From: Coriaria nepalensis
Taxonomy: Eukaryota; Streptophyta; Magnoliopsida; Cucurbitales; Coriariaceae
DNA length: 64,000 nucleotides
Assembly: GCA_027186245.1 (NCBI GenBank)
Contig: CP114499.1
Span: forward strand, 6,949,001-7,013,000
Reading direction: 5' to 3'
Below are positions 37,101 to 49,846 of the stretch, piece by piece. Position numbers and translations under genes: made by a program. Within the stretch, counting starts at the first letter, position 1. Each line of letters starts with the position of its first letter. The notes beneath the pieces are model-generated. The model saw only the letters and a list, made by a program, of their open reading frames with translations, searched no databases and was not told the DNA's origin.

Positions 37101-40100
37101 TTCATACCATCATATTACATTAATCTTATGTATGATTGAGATTGATATGTCCATCGGAAACTCGATCCGCTCGATAAGTTTTTTCCTTTATTTTTTTTTT
37201 TTTCTCTCCATCAACAACTGTTACATACACGAGTTCCAAAGAGTAGCTCTAATTTTGTTATTCTCTCCTTCTCTTTTTGGAAAAATTGTCTGATCCAATA
37301 CCATATGATAAACATCTTCTCATCGTATCATGCTAATATAACTGGCTTGCTTGGTCCCAATTATCTAACCGCCTCATCATAAAAAAATGACATTATTTTT
37401 TCAATATAAGTACTTATTAAATTTGATGGAGACGTACGTACTAATTGGATGCAACGGTGAAGCGATTTTCCACCTAGTGTTTTCATTTTCTATGGAGCCC
37501 ATGCAACTTACTTGCTTGCTTTTTGTTGTACGTGCTTATCAACTCATGGCCGCTTCATCGCTCTATGATTACACTCGCCCGTTATAATAAGTCTATGGCC
37601 CTATTATAATATTATGATATAAAATTTAGTATCTTAAATTATGTAATTTTGAAATCACGGAGAAGATTATACTTATTGAGAGATTTAAGTTGCTTAAAGC
37701 GACATGCTCATCCCTAGCAAATACTCAACGGTGATGGGCAAAAATCACATGCTATTCACTTAGGACAAAGTCTTATAATGAGAAAAGTTTAACTTTTCTC
37801 TTTCCTTTCCACGAACTTTTTAATCATGTGATGAATTTTATAATATAAAAATTAACCGAACGAACTGAACTGCGTGAATTATGATTAGAAGGTGAATACT
37901 TTATAACCTCAATCTTCCTATTAAATTCGGTCATAATAAAAAAATTAAGAGATTCGTAAAATCAGTAAATTTTTTAGATTTTAATCTTTTATTTTTTTAA
38001 ATATTTTTTATTATATTTATATTTATATAATTAATTTATATATATATATATATATTTATAAATTTAATCCATATTTAAATTTAAATTCAAAAAATTTTAA
38101 ATTATCGTTTCCAATTACTTATAAACTAAGAATTAGGTACACTCGATTTGATTGTACAAAGAAATCACGGCTTTGGTTAACTACGGTAAAAAACTGACTT
38201 TTTGTAAGCGTGTACTCAACAATGGCCTATCGGCTTATGGGTAGATATATTATGATTTTTAAATTTATAGATAGAAATAATTTTTATTTTTATTTTTTGT
38301 ACATGTAAAAATATAAAATTTTCTCTTACTATGTGTTTATTTTTTTTTTTCTGATTATGCAGAATGCCTTTTAACTTTATTTAAGTAAATAACTGTATAA
38401 ATAATTACTAAAGCAAACCCAAAAAAAAAAAAAAAAGTGAGGAGAAAGAGAGAGTGTGTGGGGAAAGAAGGTGAGAATTGTGGCCGGTGGCAGCTACGGC
38501 CGGAGGCAGAGGAGGCGGTAGGTGGTAAGGGTAAAGGGTGGTAGGGGAAATAATTAGAGAAAATAAAAGATTAGGGTAAAAATTTATAATAAACATGAGT
38601 GACAACATGGTTTAAACATGAGACATAGATAATCGTTCCATAAAGTAACTTTCTATAAAGTTTTTGTTTTGAATCATTCCATTTAAAACTCAAGGGGTAA
38701 TCTTTTGAATAAACATACCACTAATTAAACTAAATATAAAGTTATTGGTTAATTTGGTTTAAGACATTTTTATATGTAAATGATATATGACTATATGATA
38801 TATTAAATCACATTATAATAACAAATATTATTTTTATGTGATGTATGATATGATATATAAAAATAATTATAGTTGTGATAAAATTTTATATACTACGTTA
38901 TCATATATTATGTACATATAAGAACGTCTTATTTAATTTGTCTAATTTAATTTAAGGTATTTTGATTAGATCTTATTTAAGCTACATATTTACATATTTT
39001 TTAAGTAACAACTACCATGACTTAAGAAATTCAACCTACCGTGAATATCTATGAGAATTTATAAAATATTTAGGAGCTTAGATTGCGCTACATCATTTTA
39101 AATAATAATGTGACGAATGATTGCCGGAAATACATACTTCCGGAGCACCTTAAAAGGTCTATGTATACGCACATATTGTTTAGGTTATAACTTTCATGTA
39201 TAATCTATTATGGGTCCTCAAGTGAAGTGATAAGTTCATGAATCATCTTTTCTGGGTCCTCAAGTGAAGTGATATAAGTTCACTTTGAGATACAAAACCA
39301 TGTGCAAGAACAAGGGTCATTATACATTATATGTAGATAGATATATGTAGTATACTCATTAGACGCACCTTCTATCATATTTTTTCTTTTTGGGACAATT
39401 GGGAATATTTGGAAGTGATATTTGGTTGTGCTATTCATGAACTTAGCCCATACATAGCTAGGCCTATCTAGTGTTTTAAGTCACTTTCCAGTGGAATGTT
39501 TTGGTGTACAGCACCATTTGTGTTGTTAATTTAGCCACGTTCATTTCATTACAAACATACACATAATTGCTTGGCCATACGCATGCATGGTGATTTGAAA
39601 AAACACCCTTGGCCACTCCTTATCTACATGTCCATCCATTTATTGATTCTTTCTTTTCTTTCTTTTCTTTCACTTAAAGGGGTCATTGTTTTACATTATC
39701 TACTAAAAATAATTTATTTAGAGTTTACATTTATTCATGTATTTATATGTAATTTAGAGATCCTCTTTCTTTGAATTATTTTTTGATAATAAATTATGTT
39801 AAGAGTTTATATTTATTATATCATATCTAAAATTAATTGAACTATATAATATATATTTTTTAAAAAAATTAATTAATTCTTAAAAATAAATTCATTTATT
39901 AATTCATTTTGAGATTTGTCATGTCAATTTGTCATGACAAATAATCTATGCTCGGAGAAAGATCGATTGTCTTAGACTTTTGGGACATATATATATCTGT
40001 AAGACTGTTTGAGTTATGAAGGAGGGGGACAACTTTTGTGGACACAAGGATTGGGCCATACATGTGAGGCCACTTTATCAGACCTTTTGTGCACTTAGTC

Positions 40101-41800
40101 AAATCCCTTGATTGTCGGGTAAAAACTAATAGCTAAATTCTTCCACTATGAATTTCTAAATCTCTATAAATTTGATTGAATTTTTTTCTTCACGAGATGC
40201 ATGAACAATGCAACAATGTACAAGAACTTTATCTGATTATTTTATTATTTTATATTTATTTTTATCTTCGAAAGGACAAATTGCAAGATGTAAAAGTTAG
40301 GGCAACGACAAGACTCGTGGGAAATCAATGACCATAGAAGGTAACTTTAAGAATCCATGGTGGACAACACAAGAAAGCAACTAAACATCTACAAACATAA
40401 TTGTATCCAACATAGTAGAAGGTTTTTGCAGTGTCTGAAAACGACATGTCGACCATCCCAATTTAGCATGATAATAAATAACCACGTCACACGCATCTAC
40501 TACTTCAAATAATTAACGCCAATTTTTGGTGTGAGGTAAATATTTGGAAACATTCATGTATACGCGAGCATGTAAATGACCACTGACCACTGGTATAGTA
40601 AAACGTTATTTATACGTATTTATACGATAGATAAAATTTGAAATAAATATTTATAAATATGATGGAGTTTAGTATATTATGTAATTATATATTATATTAC
40701 ATATAATAATATTTTGCTCAATTATCAAACTTAATTAAGTTTGATTAATATGGATCATACATCTACTTATAAATGACAAAAATGCGTAGTATTGGTTCTT
40801 CGGAAGTTAGAAGTCTTCATTGTAGTTATAAGATTAGTCTATTGTGGCCTCCCTTGTAACAGTTAGATGGGTCCCTCTTTGTAGGATCCACATGGCCACA
40901 TGAGTGTCCCACCTCATCTTGAGCGAGGAGACCGCACCTCATAGATCAATTCACCATGCACGTAATCCTATGCAACTACAGATCAATGTATTATGCATTT
41001 AATCGGGTACTACTAATTAATTAAGTGAAGTTAATTATAATTTGTAAATCAATTGCCGCTCATGAGTTAACCCAATCGATGATGTTTTGGTAGCTCGTGA
41101 TAGAAGACATTACTTGGACATGATTTATTTCTTGGTTTTAAATTCATGCATGTGGTGCTTACGTGGTGCATATGTAACCCTTAAAGTATTTAATCGGAGG
41201 ATGGGTAAGGTAGCCTTTAATATTGATGAACTTATAGAAGATGTGAAATATTACTAGATCATGATCAAAGCTAACTCACCTTTCACACTATTGTTTAGGG
41301 GTGGAATCGGAAACAAACAGTAAAAAGATATTATATAAAAGTTATAATGAGTAAAATATATTCTTAATAAAAAATTTAGGAATTTATTTATAAATATTTA
41401 ATAATCTTAGGTTAATATTCATCTTATCCACTCTTATTTTCGTCTTTAATGTTGTCCAAGTTGTTTAAGGCCAAAGGAAGTATTAGAGGATAACTAGTTA
41501 GGTGTTGATACTTGAAACTTAATTAAGCTAAAGACCTCCTGCTGTTGGCCAAAAAAAAAAAAAGAGAGGAAGATATATATATATATATATATATAATATG
41601 TATTCCATATTTGATGCACTATATAAACAAAATATGAGGGTATTTAATTGACCAATCTCTTTTTAACGCAATATAAGTTATAGAGTAGTCCCTCTTATCT
41701 ACATCTGTCTCCAACTTGCCACTGATCTCAATCATGTTACGGAACCCACTAATCCTTATTTAAATCTCACAAACCCTTCTCTTGCCATAACAAATCCCTT
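33620..41800. other. Long intergenic spacer between the AP1-like and BIG GRAIN-like genes
   Basis: No gene supported. The left part (33.6-35 kb) is the AP1-like promoter and contains an A28 run (about 34138-34167) and a TRIM-like element. A minus-strand frame of 87 residues at 34864-35127 has no family resemblance. Further right are AT-rich DNA and a short repeat (tgggtcctcaagtgaagtga near 39211 and 39253). Open frames such as 37051-37293, 37387-37587 and 38408-38608 are low complexity. Confidence 0.55.
34314..34636 (+). mobile_element. Degenerate TRIM-like miniature LTR element in the AP1-like promoter
   Basis: Two direct repeats of about 105-110 bases (about 34314-34418 and 34526-34636) share, for example, ttataaYtaaaaaatta and ttttttaagaRaaaatataa. 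Between them are tatcagagtta (tRNA-iMet primer-binding-site-like, about 34419) and a purine tract gatgtggag just before the second repeat. There is no coding sequence. The repeat end and the binding site match those of the element at 49.6-49.8 kb, pointing to one family. Confidence 0.6.
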
Positions 41801-41871
41801 ATTACTTTGAAGGGGAAAAAAAAAATTGTTCTTTAGTTTCCAATTTTGTTGATGATCATCTCCGACTGACT

Positions 41872-42864
41872 ATGTCCATCATTACAAGCCCTTCAGACCC
41901 AGATCATGATCATCATAGGGTTAGCAGCAGCAACAATAACAACAACTACAAATCAAGGTTTCACAGAAGAAATCAATCAGAAGAGCTTGATATATTTGAA
42001 GCTACAAAGTACTTCTCAGGAGACAATTATGATCATCACGACATTGTCTCTAACAGATCATTCAAGGCTTCATCAATCACCTTTTCTGATCGTGAGAAGA
42101 AGATCTTGAAGGAAAATAGTGCTGTTCGGGAAGAAAGAAAATTCCAGGGCCTAGAGAATATTATTCCTCCTGATCATGCAGTGATCAAATCAAATGTAGT
42201 AGTACTTGCTCATGATCATGATCATCAGATGGAAAAGCAAATGATCAAGATCAAAGAGGTGAAGAAAGTCAAGCAACCAAGCTCTCCAGGTGGCAAACTG
42301 GCAAACTTGTTGACGTCTCTTTTTCTAAGCCATTCACCGTCACATCACCTTCATTCAAAGAAGAAAGCCAAATCATCAAGTACTAAGAAATCCATCATGA
42401 AAGATACTGAACATCACGATCATCAAATCATTAGCCCTTGTGGAATTAGAAGAAAGAGGAGAAACAGCATTAATGATTTCCAAAGCTCAACTACTACTGC
42501 TGCTTCTGCAATTGATTGTAGTAACAACAATCGTCATGTTTTGGATGAGAAGAAAATCACTAAGGTAGAGAAGAAGAAGAAGAAGAAGAAGAATTTGAGT
42601 AATGGGTATGCAGAAAAAGATAGGATTTGGGCTTATAAGTATCCATCAGAAGAGAGTGAACTGCTCTTCAGAAATAATAACTTGAAGGAGGTTAATCATA
42701 ATTCAGATCATGTTGATCAAAGGGAATTGGAGAGTGATTCAAGCTCTGATCTTTTCGAGTTGCCGATAAATGATTCGTCGTCGAGCAGTACTGGTGATTT
42801 GCCTGTTTATGAAACAACCAATTACATGGAAAGCATTAAGAAATTAGGAATATCATCATTCTAA
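41872..42864 (+). CDS. BIG GRAIN 1-like protein, single exon
   Basis: Intronless frame of 330 residues. Family marks seen: N-terminal Ser/Asn-rich stretch then FHRRNQSEELDIFEATKYFS; a central SSPGGKLANLLTSLF block (around residue 137); Lys-rich basic segments; and the C-terminal pair SDLFELP and GDLPVYETTNYMESIKKLG. Rice BIG GRAIN 1 is a plasma-membrane-associated positive regulator of auxin response and transport that raises grain size; Arabidopsis has several homologues, one at AT1G69160 (from memory). Poly-His/Asp and poly-Lys runs (coded by GATCATCAT and AAGAAGAAG) are low-complexity expansions. A TATA-like tatataaac lies near 41620, giving a leader of about 220 bases. The frame is intact. 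Confidence 0.85.
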   Translation: MSIITSPSDPDHDHHRVSSSNNNNNYKSRFHRRNQSEELDIFEATKYFSGDNYDHHDIVSNRSFKASSITFSDREKKILKENSAVREERKFQGLENIIPPDHAVIKSNVVVLAHDHDHQMEKQMIKIKEVKKVKQPSSPGGKLANLLTSLFLSHSPSHHLHSKKKAKSSSTKKSIMKDTEHHDHQIISPCGIRRKRRNSINDFQSSTTTAASAIDCSNNNRHVLDEKKITKVEKKKKKKKNLSNGYAEKDRIWAYKYPSEESELLFRNNNLKEVNHNSDHVDQRELESDSSSDLFELPINDSSSSSTGDLPVYETTNYMESIKKLGISSF

Positions 42865-42899
42865 TTTGCTCTCACTCTAGAATTTGTGTGTTTTGTGTG

Positions 42900-44180
42900 G
42901 GTGCAAAAAGGTTAATCAGTCCATTAATTAAATTGACGTGGACTTAATTAATTAGATTAATTCTGGTTATTCATGATTTAAAAAATTTCCACATTTTTTA
43001 AAATTTATTATTATTATTATTTTATTCTTCGAGTTTTAGCTTTTTGTGGTAGGTGAGAGTTGACTTGATATAACAGTAGCATGCTTTTCAGAAAATGAAA
43101 ATAAAAATGATATAGCTAATCGTATATATATCATGAAATAATTCTTTTACATCGCACATATCCTAAACGATGACCTGACTTAATCAATATTTTTTATGAC
43201 CACTTAAAAAGACTTCTATAACCACAAATGTCACGTTGAGATTTGGCTGAGTACAACATGCAATTAAGCACGAATTGGCTTTGAAAAAGCTCATAATCGG
43301 AATACTTTTTATCTTATAATATGAGAGACAAAAGATGATAGAGATGCCAATGAATTACTCTTCCTCTTCTTCTTCACGGATAGTGATTCCTCTCTCTTAC
43401 ATTCATGAAAAATGAACAGATTGTATATGTCTTCTCGTGAAGAGCAACCCCGTCTCGAGCACTCGGGCTAGAATTAAAGTATGCTTAAACCTTTTTTTTC
43501 TTTTTCTTTCAGCAACATGTAGTTATGGCTTTAGGTCCAAAACCTACAATTTTGAAGCCTTTGTCTTGGGTCTGTGATCACTAATGCAACTTGAATAATT
43601 AAATTCGCTAGTTTATAAGAGAAACTAGTCCTTACGACTGTTTAATATATGATGAATTGAGTGAAATTTTCTTCGCAAACTATATATTATATAAAGTTTT
43701 TATACACGTGTTGATATTTTAAATGTGATGCCACTTTCAAGTTATTTGTGATCTGAGCATCTTCAAAATCTTGATATAGTATATAACTTATCTAATCTTC
43801 TAGATGATCGATCGACAAAAGATTCGATATCCTAGCTACTATCACCAAACTTGTCTTAATAGTACAACACCAAAATATATAATTAGGGAATCTAATTAAA
43901 CTTCATCAGTTAAGGACGATTAGTTAAAAAACATAATTAACAACATAAACTAATTAGTTATAAGTTCTCAGTACGTAGTTGATAATCATCCTCGTAGTAA
44001 CACAAACAATTAACAAAGCCCTAAAAATCAGCCCTGCAAGATAGGAGAGTTTAAAATTAATCATCAGTACTATTCATTAATCCTTGATATTTTATAAAAT
44101 CGTAATGATTAATTATTAAAATTCGGATTAATTAAGAAAACAATCTTGACATGAGATGTTTTGTAGTAAAAAAAATTTAC
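42900..44180. other. Intergenic spacer between the BIG GRAIN-like and YABBY genes
   Basis: 3' untranslated regions of two converging genes and AT-rich DNA. No supported coding region. Confidence 0.6.
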
Positions 44181-44194
44181 GTACATGGATGTTA

Positions 44195-45205
44195 TTACTT
44201 ATTACTCCCAGAAACAGACCCACCTGGTGAATGTGGGATGTACCTAGCCCACTGTTCCAAACATGTAATTAATTAATTAAGGAGATGAGTTAATTAATAT
44301 TAATATTTACTTAATAAGATATTTCCTAGACTAGATTAAGAAAACTATGTTACGTTTTTTGCAGCTGCACTGAAAGCTTCTCGATGTGGGATCTCAGGGC
44401 TGGCCGCTTTGATGCGCTGTATTTCCTCTCTATGAATTAATTTAAGAGGAACTAATTATATATTTGAAATAAATTTTTTTAAAAAGTTCATATACTTATC
44501 GATATCAATTGATACAAATAATATAGTTCTTACTTCATGAAACGATTGTAAGCAGATGGGAGCCTGTGTTTCTTCTCAGGAGCTGCATGTACGTCCATTT
44601 TCATAATAATAGTAATAGTAATAAAAACAAAAACAACAATATAATAAAAGTGAAAATTAATATTATTATTGTTATTTTTTTGAATGGGTGCTTACGTTTC
44701 ACAACAAAGGATGGTGCTTTAGGTGACAAGGGCTCACTGGATGTTGAAGAAGAGGTGGACGTAGTGCTTAATTGGCCCTTAAGGAAGTCATTGCAAAATC
44801 CCTGTCTCTCCTTATAAATATTCAATAATCAAAATGATAATAATTTATAAAAATAAATGTTATAAATTATTGTTAATTAGTGATCTTAATTGCTGACCTG
44901 GACGGTGGTGGGTGGGTGATCAAGGCATTGGCCTTGAAGTGGAGGCCTTGTAGTGAGGAAGGAGAGGTTGCTACAATGGCCACATTTCACCGTCACTGTG
45001 TCCAACAAACGTTTGCATGGAATCCCAACCTTAAAATCAATAACGTAGGAAGAAATATGTTAAAGTACTATAATATCGTAGGAGAAAGACAATAACGCAT
45101 ATATATAGGTACCGCAAGAACGGTGTTGCAGTAGTTGCAGCGGACGTAGCAGAGGTGCTCGGAAGGTGGAAGGAACTCCATTGTAGTTTTCTCCTCCAAG
45201 TTCAT
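44195..45205 (-). CDS. CRC: CRABS CLAW-type YABBY transcription factor, 6 exons
   Basis: Modelled as complement(44195..44251, 44354..44429, 44534..44582, 44696..44801, 44898..45029, 45113..45205), 170 residues; Arabidopsis CRC has 181. The start [11 protein letters not shown] is the CRC signature. The C2C2 zinc finger uses C23, C26, C47 and C50 ([11 protein letters not shown] and [11 protein letters not shown]). A Ser/Thr-rich linker [16 protein letters not shown] follows, then the YABBY HMG-like domain ([16 protein letters not shown], then [19 protein letters not shown]). CRC controls carpel polarity, floral-meristem termination and nectary formation. The exon 3 acceptor is uncertain (44801 chosen; a site nine bases upstream also keeps frame). 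The tail after the YABBY domain is short ([12 protein letters not shown]), and an extra 3' exon using a donor at CCAG|GTGGG cannot be excluded. Confidence 0.88.
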
Positions 45206-47644
45206 TCTCGAAAAGAAGAAAAAACAAGAGCTAGGGTTTTCAGTAATGATAAAGAAGAGGGGGAGGAGGGGGGAGAATAAGAACAAGGTGAATGAATATA
45301 TATAGTACAGCTTTCTTGTAGTGTAGAATTTTGGAGTAGCGTCAAAAAGCAAATCTAGTGGTTACTATATATTTTTACTTGATCAGAAGAAGTACTACTT
45401 TTTACCTGGCCTCAATTGCACGAAGCGCTCACCCAATTCAATTAATAAAACGTACATTTTTTGTTTTGAACTTACCTAAATTAGCTTCTACGAGCAGCAC
45501 AAGTCTTTAAAAGTAAAAGCTAGCATTTTTACTATTAAGGGTGCTTAAGAGAGCTGAAAGATTGAATTGCTACGTACTTTTTGTTGTTTAGTTTCCCAAA
45601 TCTCATAGACCAAACAGACAAGTTAGTAACTAAGATCATTGACTGGATATGTATATTATGTTTGTTTTGGTTGAATATGAAACAGATTGTTATTGAGAAC
45701 GGTGTTGAAATGCGATATTGATCATGAATTGGCAGGAAATGTATCAAATGGATGTTTAAGAAGAGTTGCATACTAGAAAAAACAAGACTTAGATTCTTGT
45801 TAGACTTTCATTCATTTCGGTGGTAGACTAAAGTATAACAAATAATGTGTTTTAGTTCTGTCTGCTCGGTAAGCTTAATATAAACTATACACAATGTTAC
45901 TTTTTATCAGCTCAAGCTTGAGTTTTTGGAGTTTAATAGTAATTCAATATAATATTAAAGTAGAATTCTTGCGGCCAGACTATATTGTCTTCTGAATGGT
46001 AATTTCACATACAAAGAGTTTTGGTTTTTACATCATGAGATATAATAATCTATAAGACTATACGTATGATAGAGAAAAAAGCTCGTACAATGATCACCCG
46101 TATACTGGCATATCATTACACAAGAAAAATCAAACGAAAAACTATGTATGACCGTATGGTACCGCCAATTACAATGAACCGTCGACTATGAACTATGAAG
46201 ATCATAGAGGATTATTGGATCAACTAATTGGCTGGGACGAATGAAAAGATAGCGAAGAGAAGGGGTCATGTTGATCTATTCCTCCTTTTGTGGGTTTATT
46301 ACCAAACAAGGAAATTTGATCAAGACAGGTGCTTAAAGCACATGTCACTATCACTAATTTTACATTAAGCACCAACTTGATTTATATGATTTAGTACTTT
46401 CAAAACTTAGATATAAAGAAAGAAAGAGGGAGAGAAAGAGAGGTAGAGAGATAGATCAGATCGAATAGTACTGCACATTTAAAAGCCATGCCAGGAGATG
46501 GGGCATGCAGCTGCAATTGTGAGCTGTGTCTTCTTGTGATGGGACGATTCCCCTCCAACTTTCTCAGTTGCCAAACAGGGAAAAAAAGCAATTCAATCAC
46601 TTGAAATCTTCGCCTTTCTCTTCTCGTATAAACCTACACTTTCCCAAGGCCCTCCTCCTCTTCTTTGCCTCCACGCTCAATCACAGCCTTATAGGCAGGC
46701 TTTAAGGCTTTTTTTCTTAACCTTTGTTTTCTTTTTCTACTGCAGGCTTTATGTATATTAAATAAGTACGTGCATTTATAACATGTACCTGCATGTGAAA
46801 GTTACTAGTAGGGCTTTCTTTTGTTTTTTTCTTTTTTTTCTTACTTTTTGTTGACTTTCGCACTGGTCTTATGATGATCATGACGAGATTCCTAAGTACT
46901 CAGTTGAAAGCATACCAGAAGTACTGTTCCTGGTTGTGTTCTTTGACATAGTTTGACATAAATATTACATCGATCGTTACCTCCTTTTTACATCTATTTT
47001 TGGAAACCTTTTGGATATATAGGAGCTGAGTTCCTTTTGTATGTGGCATGTATATGTATGATAAAGAGGAAGAACTATACGCCCTGCGTTTCGGAATGAG
47101 TTTGCAAATTAAAAGTTGCAGTAAAAACTAGAGTTTGGACAAATGTTGTTTTGGCTCTAGATTAATTACGGCTTAAACATTGCATTTTGAATAAAAAAAC
47201 ATGATTTGTACTAACATATATAATATATATATATATATATATAGAGCAATTTTCTACTGATCAGTGTTGTATTTTTCCATTGCTATTATTAATTAACATG
47301 ATCACGAGCTAGGTCATCTCTTCTCTCCCTATGCGCTGCCTAGCTAAGCCCTATAAGAGTAAATTGGAGAATCATAAATTATTATTATTGTCTGGTCGAC
47401 ATTACAAGAAAGTAGACATATATACTTTTAAATATGTGAAAGAACATGATTACCTTATTTTTATTTTTGGCCAAAAAACATTACCTAATTGAAGAACCAA
47501 ATAAAGAATTTAGTTTTAGTAGAAGCTTAACTAACAATATGTGCCTTTGATTATCTCTTGTTCATTAAACAATATAATGATTACGAGAAACAAAATTTAC
47601 CCGAATTTTTTGTTTTTGTTTTATGGTACAAGAAAATATACCAA

Positions 47645-47714
47645 CAAGTCTTAGTATAATGGTAAGTATTATCGCCTGTCACACGGGTGACCCAGGTCAA
47701 TCCTTAACAACGTC
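47645..47714 (+). pseudogene. tRNA-Asp(GTC) pseudogene
   Basis: The stretch tagtataatggtaagtatt, followed by atcgcctgtcacacgggtgac, matches plant tRNA-Asp closely through the D-arm and anticodon arm, with anticodon GTC in a CTGTCAC loop and the A-box intact. The T-arm is degraded (ccaggtcaatccttaa in place of ccgggttcgatccccgg, one base short) and the 5' acceptor strand no longer pairs with caacgtc. It is therefore a decayed tRNA gene or a tRNA-derived retroposed fragment. Confidence 0.75.
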
Positions 47715-48268
47715 ATACCTATTTATTTTTACTAATTTACTTTTTCAAGCTTTGCCCGATTAGAGTGAAATTGCCGGTGAAAATAATAACTTTTTAAAAT
47801 GAAAATAGCAATTTTTCTGAATCAGAGTGAAGCAATGCTTAGGAGTTACATTACTAGTGCTTGAATCCTTTAGTTTTTAGGCAGGATGTAGCGTCATCCT
47901 CCTCATGGTGGGAATCTCTCCTCACAGATGAACTTTGGTGCGCTCTTATAGGAGGACATATATCTCTATGCTATTGTCTTTCTCCCATCTTCTGCCTTAT
48001 CTGAGCTTTAATCTCTACGATTCTTGCGTCTATGGACTGTTCCACCGTTTGGCCTACTCTTTCCGCCAAGCCCCTTTCTATCCTTTCAATGGCCTGCAAC
48101 ACATTCACCCACTATTGCCTACGGCCGGAGTTTGAAGAGGTGTTAGTTGTCCCTTAACAGCACTAACAAAACGTGTTGCCTTTCCCTCATTTAAGAGAGG
48201 GAGGAATCCTCTACACATTTCCCCTCCCTCATTTTCTTTTGTCCGCTCACCTTCAAGGTTCTCTATAT

Positions 48269-48952
48269 TAGAGGTGCCAAAACGGGCCACCCGGCCCAAC
48301 CCCTTCAAGGCTTTTCACTATTTAGGGTCGGGCCGGGCTGAGCCAGAAAAAAAAAGGCTAGACTGGGTTGGGCCCATTTTCAAAATATATGTTCGAGTCT
48401 GGCCTGAAAAGCCTTTTGGGTTTATCTCGAGCCCATCTGAGCCTAAAATGGGCTCGGCTCTTTTAAAATAAAATATTCATAATAAATAATTATTAAAGTA
48501 AGAGATATTCTGAATCCTGAAAACAATCCAATTAATAAGAGGTCCAAAGAATAATCCAAACAAAACTATCAAATTGTATCATCAAAATTTACAACCAAAT
48601 AACTAATAGCATCTCAAATTATCAAATAACTAAGAGTCTAAGAGCATCTCAAATAAAAAATAAATTTTTGGCCAAATAAAGACATCATTGCATATTATTA
48701 AATAATGAGTTCGTCAAAAAAAATTCCAACCTTAAGAAGGAAAAAAGAACCTTACAATGAAATCATAAACAAAAAAATAATAATGATAAAAGTTTATCGG
48801 GCCAAGCCTAACCAGGCTCATCCGGGCTAGGCCAGCTAGGTGGGCTTGGAAATTTGTCTAAGCTCGGACCCGTATCTAGGCTAGGCTAGCCCAACCCATA
48901 TTAAAAATGGGCTAGGCCGGGCTGAAAAACCAGGATCATTTTGACACCTCTA
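48269..48952. mobile_element. Non-autonomous hAT-type DNA transposon
   Basis: Left end TAGAGGTGCCAAAACGGG; the right end is its complement with a few changes (ttttgacacctcta). Flanks are CTCTATAT (48261-48268) and CTCTATAC (48953-48960), an 8-bp target-site duplication with one mismatch, as expected of hAT elements. The 684-bp interior has subterminal GGGCC/GGCCC-rich repeats (gggctaggccgggctg) around AT-rich DNA and no transposase frame. Confidence 0.8.
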
Positions 48953-49559
48953 CTCTATACCATCATCTCAAGTTGTTGATACGTTGAAACTTTCAAAAAT
49001 GAAGACAATATCTTTACGGTCGACACCAAACTGTTAACGTGAAATCTGTCCGCAATGAAGGGCTTCACAACTGACTTTGTATTCCAAGATCAGCTCCTCT
49101 GAACCTACAAATAAGGAGTGGCCGGAGTTGTAGTCGGCTAACCTCACTCCGACACTTTAGTTAATATTAAGGCGTAAGGGTAAATATATTGTAGAAAATT
49201 AAGTGTTTAGATATTTTCTATTACCATTTCCCTATATATATGTTAGCTTTTATACCTAGAATAAGGATATGAAATCCTAAACATCTTCACACGTGTTAGG
49301 CTCTCATCGCTCAGTGACCTAATTATTTTTTGCCTTATGATCAGTATCAAAGTTACCCACCTTCGACCTGGTAAAAAGTTATGCCCCCACTAATGAGCCA
49401 AAGTAGCTTCCCACTTGTCGTCTTTAGCATTTTCCACCAGATGTGTCTCAACTCAGAGATGAGCAAGCGAATACCCTACTCAGCATTAGCTTCACTTAAT
49501 CCTCTCTCATCTCGCCTAATTATCATGATATCTAAAGGATTTCATTTCACTTTGCTTAA

Positions 49560-49846
49560 GAAAAAAATCTCTAGTTGGTTTATAATTTAAGAGTTTTGTC
49601 TTCCTCTCTGAAGTATTTTAGGGGAAAAAATTATTTGACTCATTAATTTATTATGGTATCAGAGTTAGACCCTAAGCGGATGTGTCCACACTCCAATGAC
49701 AAGTGTATCTCACTCATTGTGTCACTTATTGAGTCTTCGGAATGACCAGCCCACAAGTGAGGGGGAGTGTTGAAATTAATCTCTAATTCAAGAGTTTTGT
49801 CTTCCTCTCTAAGACTTTTTAAAAGAAGAAACAATTGGACTCATCA
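49560..49846 (+). mobile_element. TRIM-like miniature LTR element
   Basis: Two direct repeats share agagttttgtcttcctctct and end gactcatYaattta (about 49567-49645 and 49768-49846). Right after the first is tggtatcagagt (49653-49664), the plant tRNA-iMet primer-binding site. Right before the second is a polypurine tract gtgagggggag, and the second repeat opens TGTTGAAATT. The internal part is only about 120 bases and non-coding, which fits terminal-repeat retrotransposons in miniature. Confidence 0.7.

Noticed and set aside
48105..48471. Frames across the left end of the hAT element
   Set aside because: They straddle the transposon border and do not resemble transposase.
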